This document shows, piece after piece, positions 36,340-47,300 of a DNA stretch of 64,000 bases; positions within the stretch are counted from its first letter, which is position 1, and each line of letters starts with the position of its first letter. The stretch is taken from contig NC_089176.1 in assembly GCF_947507565.1 (NCBI RefSeq), positions 1,984,001 to 2,048,000 of the forward strand. The letters are read 5' to 3'. The stretch is from Oscarella lobularis (lineage: Eukaryota; Porifera; Homoscleromorpha; Homosclerophorida; Oscarellidae). Position numbers and translations under genes: made by a program. The notes below the pieces were generated by a model. It worked only from the letters and a program-made list of their open reading frames with translations. It was not told the DNA's origin and searched no databases.

Positions 36340-36420
36340 ACTTACACTTCCAGCGTTGGTATCTAAAGTCATTTCCCTCTTTGACGGTGATGGCACACGC
36401 TGTCACAACGCGCGATGCGT
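36340..36420 (-). pseudogene. SNU13-like fragment beside THOC3
   Basis: On the minus strand this reads SRVVTACAITVKEG, closely matching [14 protein letters not shown] of the nearby SNU13 gene and the same stretch in animal SNU13. The frame is lost on both sides (a stop shortly upstream; unrelated residues after the Gly). It lies about 120 bp beyond the THOC3 stop. A remnant of another L7Ae-family gene is possible but less likely, given how close the match is. Confidence 0.6.
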
Positions 36421-36834
36421 GCTTTTATCTTAATTCTCTGTGACTCCACGCAGAAACGGCAGAACTGCGTGAAGCTCAAAAAAGAGCCAATGCAGATTTT
36501 CTTCGTCGAGAAGAATCGTAAATTTCCTCATCTGGTGATAGGATACGGGAGGGTTATCATCTGGTGCCGAGGTCGTCTCTTCTAATCTTCGGGCGATTCT
36601 GAACCATGGTACTGTAGATTATGTAATAATGTAGTACATAGTAAGCTACATTATGTTAATTAAGCACTGACTAATTATGATGAACGTTACTGTAGTGCGA
36701 AGGAACATGAGTTGGAACTGGAACGAAGCTCATAGCAACTATATTTTGTCAGTGATGAGCAAAGTTTGATAATTTGTTTCTCAAGAGCTCACTCTTTACA
36801 AATAATACTGTATTTCAATTCATGCGTTATATGA
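36421..36834. other. Intergenic between THOC3 and ANKRD54
   Basis: This is AT-rich sequence with no recognisable gene, lying between the 3' ends of the convergent genes THOC3 and ANKRD54. It should contain their 3' UTRs. Confidence 0.4.
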
Positions 36835-37584
36835 CTACTTTAGTTTCATAGACGTGAGACCAGAAAGAACGTTCTGCATTTCATCCACATTTTTCACAGG
36901 CATATTTGCAGACAAAGTCTCAAAAAGTGACGTCAGTTCATCCAAATCAGAATCGACTTTCGTTGAAGTGACCGCATTTACATGCAAGTACGTCTTCAGC
37001 ATTTCACAGACCTTACCTACTTCCTGAACCAAAACGAAGCTCGATTTCCCTCCGGACTCCTCCCCCTCCTCCTCGCCTTTCTCTCGTGCAAAACGCGACA
37101 AAAGCCGAAGTCGCGCACGAGCCAAATGAAGCGGAGTCCGACCAGCCAAATCCTGCTCGTCGACAGACGTACCGCCTTTGAGTAAAGCAGTGACCGTGTC
37201 CACGTGACAACTACAGACGGCAAGATGGAGACCGGTATTTCCAATGTCGTCGCGCTGATTCGGATCGGCGCCACGACTTAGAAGCAGTTTCACGACATCG
37301 GCGTCGCCTTTCGCAGCGGCGATGTGCAGCGCCGTTCGACCCTTGTCGTCGGCGGCGCGAACGTCGACGCCGCTTTGGAGTAGACGGCGAACGGCGTCGT
37401 GATCGGCACGATTGGTGGCGTGTCGCAGCTCTCGCTCGCGCCAATAATCGGTTCCGTCGTAGCAGGTCGATCGAGATCTCGACGCCGCGTTTCTTCGCCC
37501 TTTCGTTAGTCTGTTGCTGCGAGCTTTTCCGAAAAATTGAGCTTGAAGAAACGGCTCGAACGTCGGTTTGTCGCTGCTATCCAT
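36835..37584 (-). CDS. ANKRD54: ANKRD54-like ankyrin protein
   Basis: This is one open exon of 249 codons. The ATG at 37582-37584 (MDSSDKPTFEPF) was chosen; the frame upstream has no other ATG nearby. Three or more ankyrin repeats occupy roughly residues 65-165: GRTALHIAAAKGDADVVKLL, GADPNQRDDIGNTGLHLAVC and GRTPLHLARARLRLL. An acidic insert follows, then a C-terminal helical tail ending DEMQNVLSGLTSMKLK. The repeat sequences and this tail match ANKRD54, a nucleo-cytoplasmic adaptor known in mammals to bind LYN/BTK-type kinases. It is unrelated in sequence detail to the ANK genes at the left of the window. It is head-to-head with DDX47. Confidence 0.85.
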   Translation of the reverse strand: MDSSDKPTFEPFLQAQFFGKARSNRLTKGRRNAASRSRSTCYDGTDYWRERELRHATNRADHDAVRRLLQSGVDVRAADDKGRTALHIAAAKGDADVVKLLLSRGADPNQRDDIGNTGLHLAVCSCHVDTVTALLKGGTSVDEQDLAGRTPLHLARARLRLLSRFAREKGEEEGEESGGKSSFVLVQEVGKVCEMLKTYLHVNAVTSTKVDSDLDELTSLFETLSANMPVKNVDEMQNVLSGLTSMKLK

Positions 37585-37662
37585 TGCCTTCGCGAGAAAA
37601 CGCACTGTGGCACTTCTGTGGCACGCCGAAAAATTCCAACGTAGCGCGCGCGGTTCGCTAAG
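37585..37662. promoter_or_regulatory. 78-bp divergent gap between ANKRD54 and DDX47 starts
   Basis: The two start codons face away from each other with 78 bp between them. The DDX47 start sits in AAGATGGCTGCC, which resembles the AAGATGGCGGC element (YY1-like) found over starts of many animal housekeeping genes; that reading is an inference. No TATA box is seen. Confidence 0.65.
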
Positions 37663-39777
37663 ATGGCTGCCGAAAATCCTGATGCAACCTTTAGAAGTTT
37701 GGTACAGCGCTTTTCTTTGCTAGTTTTCTTGTATTTTGGAATTTTATTCTTTAGGGTATTGTCGATGTGTTGTGCGAGGCGTGCGATCGTCTGAAGTGGG
37801 AGAAACCGACCAAAATCCAGCGAGAGGCGTTGCCAATTGCGCTTGAAGGCAAGCAACGAATTGATTTCCCTTCACCCGTCTCTTATTGTGCGTACGACGC
37901 GTCTATGAAACGTAGGCAAAGACGTGATTGGCCTCGCGGAAACAGGCTCGGGCAAAACAGGCGCTTTCGCCCTGCCCATTCTTCAGGCTCTGCTCGAAAC
38001 TCCTCGACGTCTTTTTGCACTTATTCTAACGCCGACTCGGTCAGTCCTAATTTCTCGAAGTCCGTTTCTTCATTTTCATTTTCCTAAAGGGAGTTGGCCT
38101 TTCAAATATCTGAACAGTTTGAAGCTCTGGGATCTGGAATAGGAGTATCATGTGGTATGAGTCGCAAGAGGGAACATAATGATTAATCAATCGGTGAAGC
38201 AGTTTTGTATTTTTAGCTGTCGTTGTTGGTGGCATGGATATGGTGAGCCAGGCACTCATGCTCGCTAAGAAACCCCACGTACTAATAGGTACCAGCATGA
38301 AACGTCGATGGTATTGATGTTAAATTTATTCTTCAGCTACTCCTGGACGTCTCGTCGATCATCTTGAGAACACGAAAGGCTTCAATCTTCGTTCTCTGAA
38401 GTACCTAGTAAGGATTAGGTAGAAGCTGTGATGCTGGCACATTCACCGCGTTTCTGTCAGGTGATGGACGAAGCTGATCGGATACTGAATATGGATTTTG
38501 AAGTGGAAGTGAACAAGATCTTGAAAATTGTACCGAAGGACAGACGAACCTACCTTTTCAGCGCAACCATGACGAAAAAAGTCAGCTAATATTTATCCTA
38601 GTAGCAATTCCAATGCCACTCGCTTATTATTTTTTGTAGGTTCAGAAACTCCAGAGGGCTTCATTGAGAGAACCCGTGCGCGTTGAAGTGTCAACGAAGT
38701 ACGTTATTTGGGTAATTAATGTCACGTGTGTACATTTTAGACTTCATTAGATATCAGACTGTTGAAAAGCTGCAGCAGTTTTACATATTCATTCCCGCTA
38801 AACACAAAGTAATTGTGAGAGAGACATAGGCAAACGGTAATCACTAATGTATTTTGCACATACCTTTGTTCAGGATTGCTACCTTGTGAGCGTTCTCAAT
38901 GAACTGGCTGGCAGCTCAGTCATGGTCTTCTGTGGAACATGTAACAACACTCAGAGGTAAATAAACATCCGGCCTAACGACAGATCATTTTGTTTAAGTA
39001 GTCTCACACAGAGTTGCTCTAATGCTTCGTAATCTTGGTTTTTCCGCAATACCCCTTCATGGCCAAATGAGCCAACTCAAGCGCCTGGGTGCCCTAAATA
39101 AATTCAAAGCGAAAGGACAAAACATTCTGGTAGCAACGGACGTAGCCAGCAGGTGTCGTCGAGAGACTGGATTCATTTTTCTACATGATATTATTTTCGC
39201 TTTACGTCATGTAGAGGTCTTGATATTCCTCATGTTGACGTTGTACTGAACTTTGACATACCAACTCATTCAAAAGTAGGTCGCATGAACGCTGTGAAAT
39301 TGAATATTTATTTATTTATTTATTGGAACGCGAACAGGACTATATACATCGAGTTGGCAGAACGGCGAGGGCAGGTCGCGCAGGAAAATCAATAACGTTT
39401 GTCACTCAGTATGTCCACCGCGCTGTTGGGGAACTGGTTGTTGGTTGGGTAATGGATATGTTATTAGGTATGACGTTGAGCTGTTTCAAAGAATAGAGCA
39501 GCTCATTGGAAAGCGGCTGCCCAAATTTCCGACAACAGAGGAGGAAGTCATGGCTTTGGCGGAGCGTGTAGCTGAAGCTCAGCGATACGCTAAAATGGTT
39601 CTTTAGTCATCTCTTCTGTGAAATTTGTTCTGTGAAGTTCATTGCTTTTAGGAGATAACTGATTCGGAGGAAAGCCGAAAGAGACCCCCACCGGGTCGTT
39701 TTGACAATGATAAAGTGGAAGTTTCTGAAACTAATGCAAAGCCTATAGGAAACAAGCGGAAACGCAAAAAGAAATAG
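37663..39777 (+). CDS. DDX47: DEAD-box RNA helicase DDX47 (Rrp3)
   Basis: This nucleolar RNA helicase acts in early 18S rRNA processing. Fifteen exons were traced from ATG 37663 to TAG 39777; all phases agree and give 437 residues (family about 450). Motifs in order: Q motif [16 protein letters not shown], motif [32 protein letters not shown] in [48 protein letters not shown] and motif [13 protein letters not shown]. The C-terminus is Lys/Arg-rich (NKRKRKKK), fitting nucleolar targeting. The second intron has a GC donor. The gene converges on SNU13 downstream. Confidence 0.95.
37849..37915 (+). other. GC-AG intron in DDX47
   Basis: Protein continuity ([18 protein letters not shown]) requires exon 2 to end at GAAG followed by GCAAGC, and exon 3 to start after CGTAG. 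The donor is therefore GC, in the context usual for GC-AG introns. No GT donor nearby restores the frame. Confidence 0.8.
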
Positions 39778-40255
39778 TTTTCTCGTTGTTATTAAAATGC
39801 CTATAAGATGTAGACACGTGATTTGGATTACTTACGTGTCTGATCAGCCAACACAATGATGACGATGATTATGGTAATATATTTTCATCCTTTTTCTGTT
39901 ATCTCACACCATAACGTGTGGCCAAGGTATTCCACCACCGATTTCATAATTTTTGAATGCGCAATAAAAATGGCCAACTTGTTTGGCGTTTTTTGAGCGA
40001 ATAATGTTAACAAGGAAAGATTGAGAATAATTAATTAATTAATAATTAATTAATTATACCTGTGCACGCTTCACTTTAGATGCTCAGATCGTACGCAAAA
40101 CCAACAGGACGTGAACGAAGGTGCAATGATGCTGGAATAAAATCGGCATACCAGAATGACAGCCATTTATTTTTTTTATGTACCAAATTCACCAAAACAG
40201 AACATAAGCGAAAAAGAGGTCGCCCTATTTCTCGAATTACGTCTTAGCACTAGAT
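39778..40255. other. Gap between DDX47 and SNU13 with a THOC3 3'-end remnant
   Basis: The genes on both sides converge here. The piece at about 40105-40165 resembles the last THOC3 exon: a CGTGA...GGTGCA(A/G)TGA stretch followed by GGCATACCAGAAT, the bases that encode GIPE and the start of the stop codon in THOC3 at 36209-36223. The frame is not kept. AT-rich TTAATTAA repeats lie near 40030. No complete gene is present. Confidence 0.5.
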
Positions 40256-40642
40256 CTAGATGAGCAACTTCTCTATGTTCTGCTGAAGCGCCTGTATCTG
40301 AGGCTTGAGTTGCGATCCTTCGTTGATGGTAACGGCGCACGCAATCACGGCTCGCGATACGCCGCAGGCGCGACCGAGCGCCTGCTTCGATCGCACGAAC
40401 ACGTACGGGACGTTCTTGTCTTCGCACAAGAGAGGAAGGTGAAGGAGAATCTCCAGCGGATCGGCGTCGGCGGACATGACAATAAACTCGGCGAGACCGC
40501 GATTGAGAGCCTTCGTCGACTCGTTGGCGCCCTTTTTCAGCTGCTTGTAGTTCATCGCCTGCTGCACGAGGTCGAGTATCGTGACGGTAAGCTGCGAGTT
40601 CGCTAGCGGATACGCTTTCGGATTGACTGCTTCTTCTGCCAT
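40256..40642 (-). CDS. SNU13: SNU13 / NHP2L1 (15.5K) RNA-binding protein
   Basis: This L7Ae-family protein binds kink-turns in U4 snRNA and box C/D snoRNAs. A single exon encodes 128 residues, exactly the usual length, starting [16 protein letters not shown] at ATG 40640-40642. Family signatures include [59 protein letters not shown] and [20 protein letters not shown]. An in-frame codon further upstream is unlikely to be used, because conservation begins at MAEEAV. Confidence 0.97.
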   Translation of the reverse strand: MAEEAVNPKAYPLANSQLTVTILDLVQQAMNYKQLKKGANESTKALNRGLAEFIVMSADADPLEILLHLPLLCEDKNVPYVFVRSKQALGRACGVSRAVIACAVTINEGSQLKPQIQALQQNIEKLLI

Positions 40643-41369
40643 TGCTCTCACGAGGTCGACGAAGGGTTTAGTTTCCCGGATGCGTCTCCCGGATGTAAGT
40701 CGTTCTTTTGGAATCGACGAGTGTCACAGGAAAGCGCGGTGTACGTTTTTCGTGGAGGCCGAAGAACTCCTCTTCAAAGGCTCGCTATGCGCTGCTGTAC
40801 TGGGACTCGGACGCATATTTGGGGGACCCTTAGTGACTTCGTAGAGTCCGTCAGTTCTACTGCTCAGTTATACGGGCAACTGAACTGGCACTTCGCTTGT
40901 TCTTTATCCTGCCCACTCTATTGTTTGTCTGTGCTCCCACGCAGCGCGGGTGTGCATATGCAGGATGCCCTTGGCTTCGCGGGAACTCCGGATCTGCTTT
41001 CAACTTGCGAGTCTGGCACTTCATTGATGCGGAGCTTCAGCCCTAATGGCACTGTCGTTTTGCCATGAATTTTCAATAGGAAATAGCAGCGACATACGGA
41101 ACAGATGATCGACAATGCTTCTTTGAAGATTGCGCTATGTAAAGAGAAATTTGGGTAACATTTACGTAAAGGGGAGGGGGTATCGTTGGCATTTAGAACT
41201 GGCACTGCCAGTCTGTGGTCACATGTCCTTCATAAGGCTGCAACGTTTCATTTCACGCTAAGACTCTGAGAGAACGTTCTCTTCACTCTTGGTAAAATTG
41301 AGTATAGTAGTCAAAAATTGCTCTCTAAGGCTAGCTTCTGGCTCAGGGACGCAAGGATTGTGGCAAAGA
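40643..41369. promoter_or_regulatory. Upstream region of the giant mucin-like gene (duplicated at 61.0 kb)
   Basis: No gene is seen. The part from about 40930 to 41369 is clearly related to 61040-61448, upstream of the second signal-peptide exon. Shared marks include CTTCATAAGGC, GAGA(A/C)...TTC(A/G)CTCTTGGTAAAA and CTCAGGGAC(G/A)CA. Conservation of this block in both copies suggests promoter sequence. Confidence 0.55.
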
Positions 41370-44300
41370 ATGGCAAAAACAGTGCTGTTGACGTTCTGCG
41401 TCGGCCTGTTCCTCGCGATCCTTTTCATTGAAGTTCACGGTCAAGGCAAGTTGATTTCTGCATCATATAGTACACGTACACACGCACGAACAACTGCGCG
41501 CACGTCTCAATGAGAAGTCTCGCTCGCACTCGCGTTATTCTCTATAGGCTTTGAAATTAGGCCACTCACACACCCTTTGCTCAGGAAGGTAGAGGAGATT
41601 CCATTCCGCGGCACTCGCGATTGAGTCCTTGAAATCCTGCCCGGACCCTTCTAGTTTTTACTGTGGTAACTAACACCAGACTCTTGCTACCGATGCGATC
41701 ATTCGATTAACCGCGACATGACAGCGTAAATTACCGTAGGTCCTGGATAGTCATTAGTGTAAGGCGGCTTCGAGACCAGTAGGGTCTTGATCATTTTGAT
41801 TTGGATGGCTGATGCGCCTCGTCGATACGCAAATAAAGCAGCCTGCTATAATAGATTGTACACAATACAAAAACGACAGAAAACTAAAAAAAAGGCTTTA
41901 GCCGTGCTATGTCACGATAGGCGCCCTACATATGTGCGCACGGTCCGTTAGCAGCAAGTATTTCTCGCATCTTCCTTGGGGACTTCGGGCTGGTACATGT
42001 ATATGCATGTAGTCTAACTAAACATTCATGAGGGGGAGGAATTTAATTAATTCGGCATCTGGGACGAATTCCAAACGTGCCAAGATGCTCTGATCACCGT
42101 GTAAATCGAGACGGGCGTCGATCGACCGCTGTTGTAAACGAGGCATTGGCGAAAAATAATTCTCAGATGACAATTGGGCGTATCTGACAGAGTCTAATTG
42201 GAGTAAGTAATTAAGCCCGGGGTGGAGGTCATAGATAGGCGGTCCTGTGGTGGTAGTAGCCTCGCGTTCGCCAGGCCCTTCTCCCTGCTCTCCCGTATGT
42301 CCACGGGAGGGGAGAATGGCGAGGAATTAAGTGATCTATATATAATCCTCAACAAAACTCGCTGAGTTAGACGTGATCGAAACGTCCCCGATCCTCTCTC
42401 GCGATAGCCTGAGTGTACGAATTAAGATTCGGCCTAAGCAGGCTAAACTTAGCCTATTAAGTACCCTTCCCAAATTACCATTCGCAGAGACTCGGCATGC
42501 ACGCTTCTTTTTTTCGGCGAGCACCGATTCTAGAATTCGTGTGGTTACCGTCCACAATGTCAGCGCCACACTGACCACAGCCCCCGAGCCGAAACCCTTG
42601 CCCAGGAAAAATTGTACTACTGCTTTAGCGCGGCAATCAGCGAGTGTAGTACACATTGACGGCAGTTGTTTACATGCGGTGCAAGCGTAGTAGTTCATCG
42701 GTAGCCTCACTATCCGATAATCGGCTCTGTTCTTGAAGGGTTGAGAAATGATGTAATAAAAAACCAAAGTTAACTAAACGGCGCGTCGTTCAACTATCTA
42801 TTAAAAAAAAACTAAAAGGGGAATTTTTCTGTGAAGAAAACGAGTGTGCCTCTTCTCCTTGCAAAAATGGAGGGACGTGCGTCGACGATTGGGCAAGTTC
42901 TTCTTCTTCTTCTTCTTCTGGTTCTTCTTCTTCTGGTTCCGCCATCGTCGGCTACACGTGTCGATGCGCGAGTGGTTACACCGGGGACCAATGCGAAACA
43001 AGTAGAAACGTTTTTTAATTGAAGTGATTGGTATTCGCACTTGTTCTTCTCTGTTATAGATATTTACAAGTGTACCTCTTCTCCTTGCGATAACGGTGGA
43101 ACGTGCATTGATGGAATTGATATGTACAGTTGCGAGTGCAGGGCTGGCTACACGGGAGACCGATGCGAAACGAGTGAGATTGTTTTAGTTCTGTCTGATG
43201 AGTTCATTTTATCGCGATCCCTGTTATTTTTTGTCACAGAGTCAACAACTGAAGCGCCAACTACGCCAGAGGCAACGGCATTTGGTCCAACTACTGAGGA
43301 ACCAACGACTCAAAGTACTTTTCTGTATTTATTTTGTGTCACAATTTCCTTTCATGATTGTTTCAGTATCTGGGTTTGGTTCTGGAACAGAAGAACCAAC
43401 AACAGAAGGTCTACTGAAGATATGTGTTTAACTGTCGCTTACATTCGAACGGTTTAGAGACTGTATCTGGATCAGGATCAGGATCTGGATCAGGATCTGG
43501 ATCTGGATCTGCGTTTTCTCCAACATCTGAGGAGCCAACGACTCCAGGACCGACGACAGCAGAAGCAACCACTGAAAGATCTACTACGCCAGAGAAAACG
43601 ACATTTGGTCCAACTACCGAGGAGCCAACAACTCAAAGTACTTGTTCTGCATTCATTTCATGTCACAATTTCTTTATTCCATTATTTTAGTTTCTGGGTC
43701 CGGTTCTGGAATAGAAGAGCCAACAACAGAAGGTCTACTGAAAATATATATTTAAGTATATGTCACTTATACTCACAAGTATCAGGATCTGAATCTGGAT
43801 TTTTCCCAACATCTGAGGAGCCGATCACTCCGGGATCGGCAACACCAGAGGCAACAACTGAAGGACCGACTACGCCAGAAGGAACGACATTTGGTCCAAC
43901 TACTGAGGAACCAACAACTCAAAGTACTTGTTCTGCATTCATTTTGCGTCACAATTTCTTTACTTCATTATTTCAGTATCTGGGTCCGGTTTTGCAACAG
44001 AAGAGCCGCCAACAGGTCTACTGAAATTATGTGTTTAACTGTCGCTTACATTCAAAAGGTTTAGAGTCTGGATCAGGATCAGGATCTGGATTATCTCCAA
44101 CATCTGAAGACCCAACGACTCAAGGACCGATTACGCCAGAATCAGCGACTGAAGCACCAACTTCGCCAGAGGCAACGACATTCGGTCCAACTGCTGAGGA
44201 ACCAACGACTCAAAGTAGTATTCATTTCGTGTAGCAATTTCTTTACTTCATTATTTCAGTATCTGGATCCGGTTCTGGAACAGAAGAGCCAACAACAGAA

Positions 44301-47300
44301 GGTCTACTGAAACTATATATGTTTACCTATCGCTTTCATTCAAGAGGTTTAGAGTCTGGATCAGGATCAGGATCTGGATTATCTCCAACATCTGAAGACC
44401 CAACGACTCATGGACCGACTACACCAGAATCAGCGACTGAAGCACCAACTTCGCCAGAGGGAACGATATTTGGTCCAACTACCGAGGAACCAACGACTCA
44501 AGGTGCTTTATTTGGTGTAGCAATTTCTTTACTTTTACTTCATTATTTCAGTATCTGGATCCGGTTCTGGAGCAGAAGAGCCAACAACAGAAGGTCTACA
44601 TAAAATATGTGTTGAACTGTCACTTACATTGACAAGTTTAGAGTCTGGATCGGGATCTGGATCTGGAGTATCTCCAACATCCGAGGAGCCGACGACTCCG
44701 CAACTGACAGCATCAGAGGCAACCACTAAAAGACCAGCTACGTCAGAAGGAACGACTTTTGGTCCAACTACCGAGGAACCAACAACTCAAAGTACTTGTT
44801 CTGCATTCTTTCGTGTCACAATTTCTTTACTTTATTATTTCAGTGTCTGGGTCCGGTGTTGTAACAGAAGAGCCGCCGACAGGTCTACTGAAATTATTTG
44901 TTTAACTGTCGCTTACATTCGTTTAGAGTCTGGATCAGGATCAGGATCTGGATTATCTCCAACATCCGAGGAGCCGACGACTCCGCGACCGACAACACCA
45001 GAGGCAACAACTGAAGGACCAACTACGCCAGAGGGAACGACATTTGGTCCAACTACCGAGGAACCAACGACTCAAAGTACTCTTTCTGTGTTCGTTTTGT
45101 GTCACAATTCTTTACATCATTATTTCAGTATCTGGGTCCGGTTCTGGAGCAGAAGAGCCAACAACAGAAGGTCTATATAAATATGTGTTGAACTATCACT
45201 TACATTGACAAGTTTAGAGTCGGGATCAGGATCTGGATCTGGAGTATCTCCAACATCCGAGGAGCCGACGACTCCACTAACTGAAAACCGTGGTTGCAGC
45301 AGTAAATTTTTTATGTTGTCTTTTTCTTCTTTATGCCAATACTTTATTTAGATATCAGTGTTGTTCCCGTTGACAGCGATACGCAGCTAAGTCTTCTTTC
45401 AGCGTCTGTATCCGTTTTTGTTGTCAATGCTGAAAGCGTACACCCATTGATCACTGGCGTTGCGGTGGATTCGGTTTTAGGCATCGCTGAGGTGAAAATT
45501 CCCTTCGAGACCACTCTTCTCCTACTCGTTCAAGCCCCCGGCTATTCTACAGTATCGAGGTCTTACTTTTCTTATTGCTCTAAAGGTAGTCAAGATATCA
45601 CTAGCAATTTTCATTAACAGTTTATTGTTCATAGGACAGTCTATCTTTATTTCTTTGAAGCGACGGCTGGAGAGAGATTTAATTACTTACAACGCATCGT
45701 CTTCATTTTCCGTTGTGTCCACAGAGTTCTCGCTGTCCCTTAGTCTTCAATTTCCGCCGGACGCTCTAGATGGGGTTCCGACAGGAACGTCTCTCGTGAT
45801 CAGCTATAATGTCATCGATCCTTTCGACGGCGTAACGCTTGCTCCTCAACTTTTTGCCGAAAGACTGATCACGGAAGAACGCACGTATCTCGACAGTTTG
45901 GTACTTGGTGACATAGTCATTACAAACGCCGAGACGAATGCAGAAGTCGGTCTGAAGCGACCTGTTGAGCTTGTTTTTCAACTCAACGACGCAGCAAATG
46001 TAACGGACGGCGAGCTAATTCCCGCGTGGTCGTTCAACGAGGAGCGCGGCATTTGGATCGAGGAAGGTTTTGGCGTTGTTTCATTGTCCCCGAGAGGCGA
46101 TTTCTTATGGAGTTTCAACGCAAGTCGCTTGAGATGGTGGAATTGTGATAGACCGTGGACAGATAAGAACTGTATCAGTGTTAACGTGAGTCATATTCGG
46201 AATGGAGACGCTGCTCCTTCGCCGCTTTCTGGCGCCTTGGTCAGCGTTGAAGGACTCTCTTACAATTACTACGCGGCAATTCCGACCGCGCCAACTGGGG
46301 AAACGTGCCTGGAAGCAAAGAGAGGAGAGCTGAGCGCGATTCGGGTGATTTACTCTTTTTTCGCTTACGACAGCGACGAAGTGCTTGTACTCGGCTCGCC
46401 GTCTTCATCTTTTTGCGCGCTGAATTCGCTTCTTTGGACGTCAAACTTATCTGGTTTTGAGGGTGAATGCGAAGAAGTGGACATACTTTGTAAGAATGAG
46501 TTATTTGTTTGTGTTCTATGCGTTGATTGCTTGGTTTAGTTGCTGATTGTCGGCCGTTGGACGCTCCTCAAAATGGATTTGTTGATCATCCGAAGACAGT
46601 GTCTATTTATGGTTTTGTGAGTTTTATGGCTACGGCGACATTTTCATGTCAGTCGGGTTTTTTTCTTTTTGGCGAAATTGAACTTATCTGTCTCCAAACC
46701 GGGCATTGGTCTGGTCCGAGTCCGGAGTGCCGTAAGTTGACCGCAGGTTATTCCTTGGGTTGGTAATTTGCTTTTGTATTTTTTTTGACGCAGAGTCAAT
46801 TGCGACTTCTGAAGTACCAACTACGGCTGAGCCAACAACTCGTAGAGGAGGACCGACTGCGGCTGAGCCAACGAATCAGACTGAAGGGCCTACTACTGCT
46901 GAGCCAACGACTCCCGGACCGACTACACCAGAAGCCACAACTGAAGGACCGACTACGCAAGAGGTAACGACTGAAGGGCCTTCTACTGCTGAGCCAACGA
47001 CTCCGGGACCGACTACACCAGAAGCCACGACTGAAGGACCGACTACGCCAGAAGGAACGACATTTGGTCCAACTACTGAGGAACCAACAACTCAAAGTAC
47101 TTGTTCTGCATTCATTTTGCGTCACAATTCTTTACTTCGTTATTTCAGTATCTGGGTCCGGTTTTGTAACAGAAGAGCCACCAACAGGTCTACTGAAATT
47201 ATGTGTTTAACTGTCGCTTACATTCGAAAGGTTTGGATTTAGAGTCTGGATCAGGATCAGGATCTGGATTATCTCCAACATCTGAAGACCCAACGACTCA

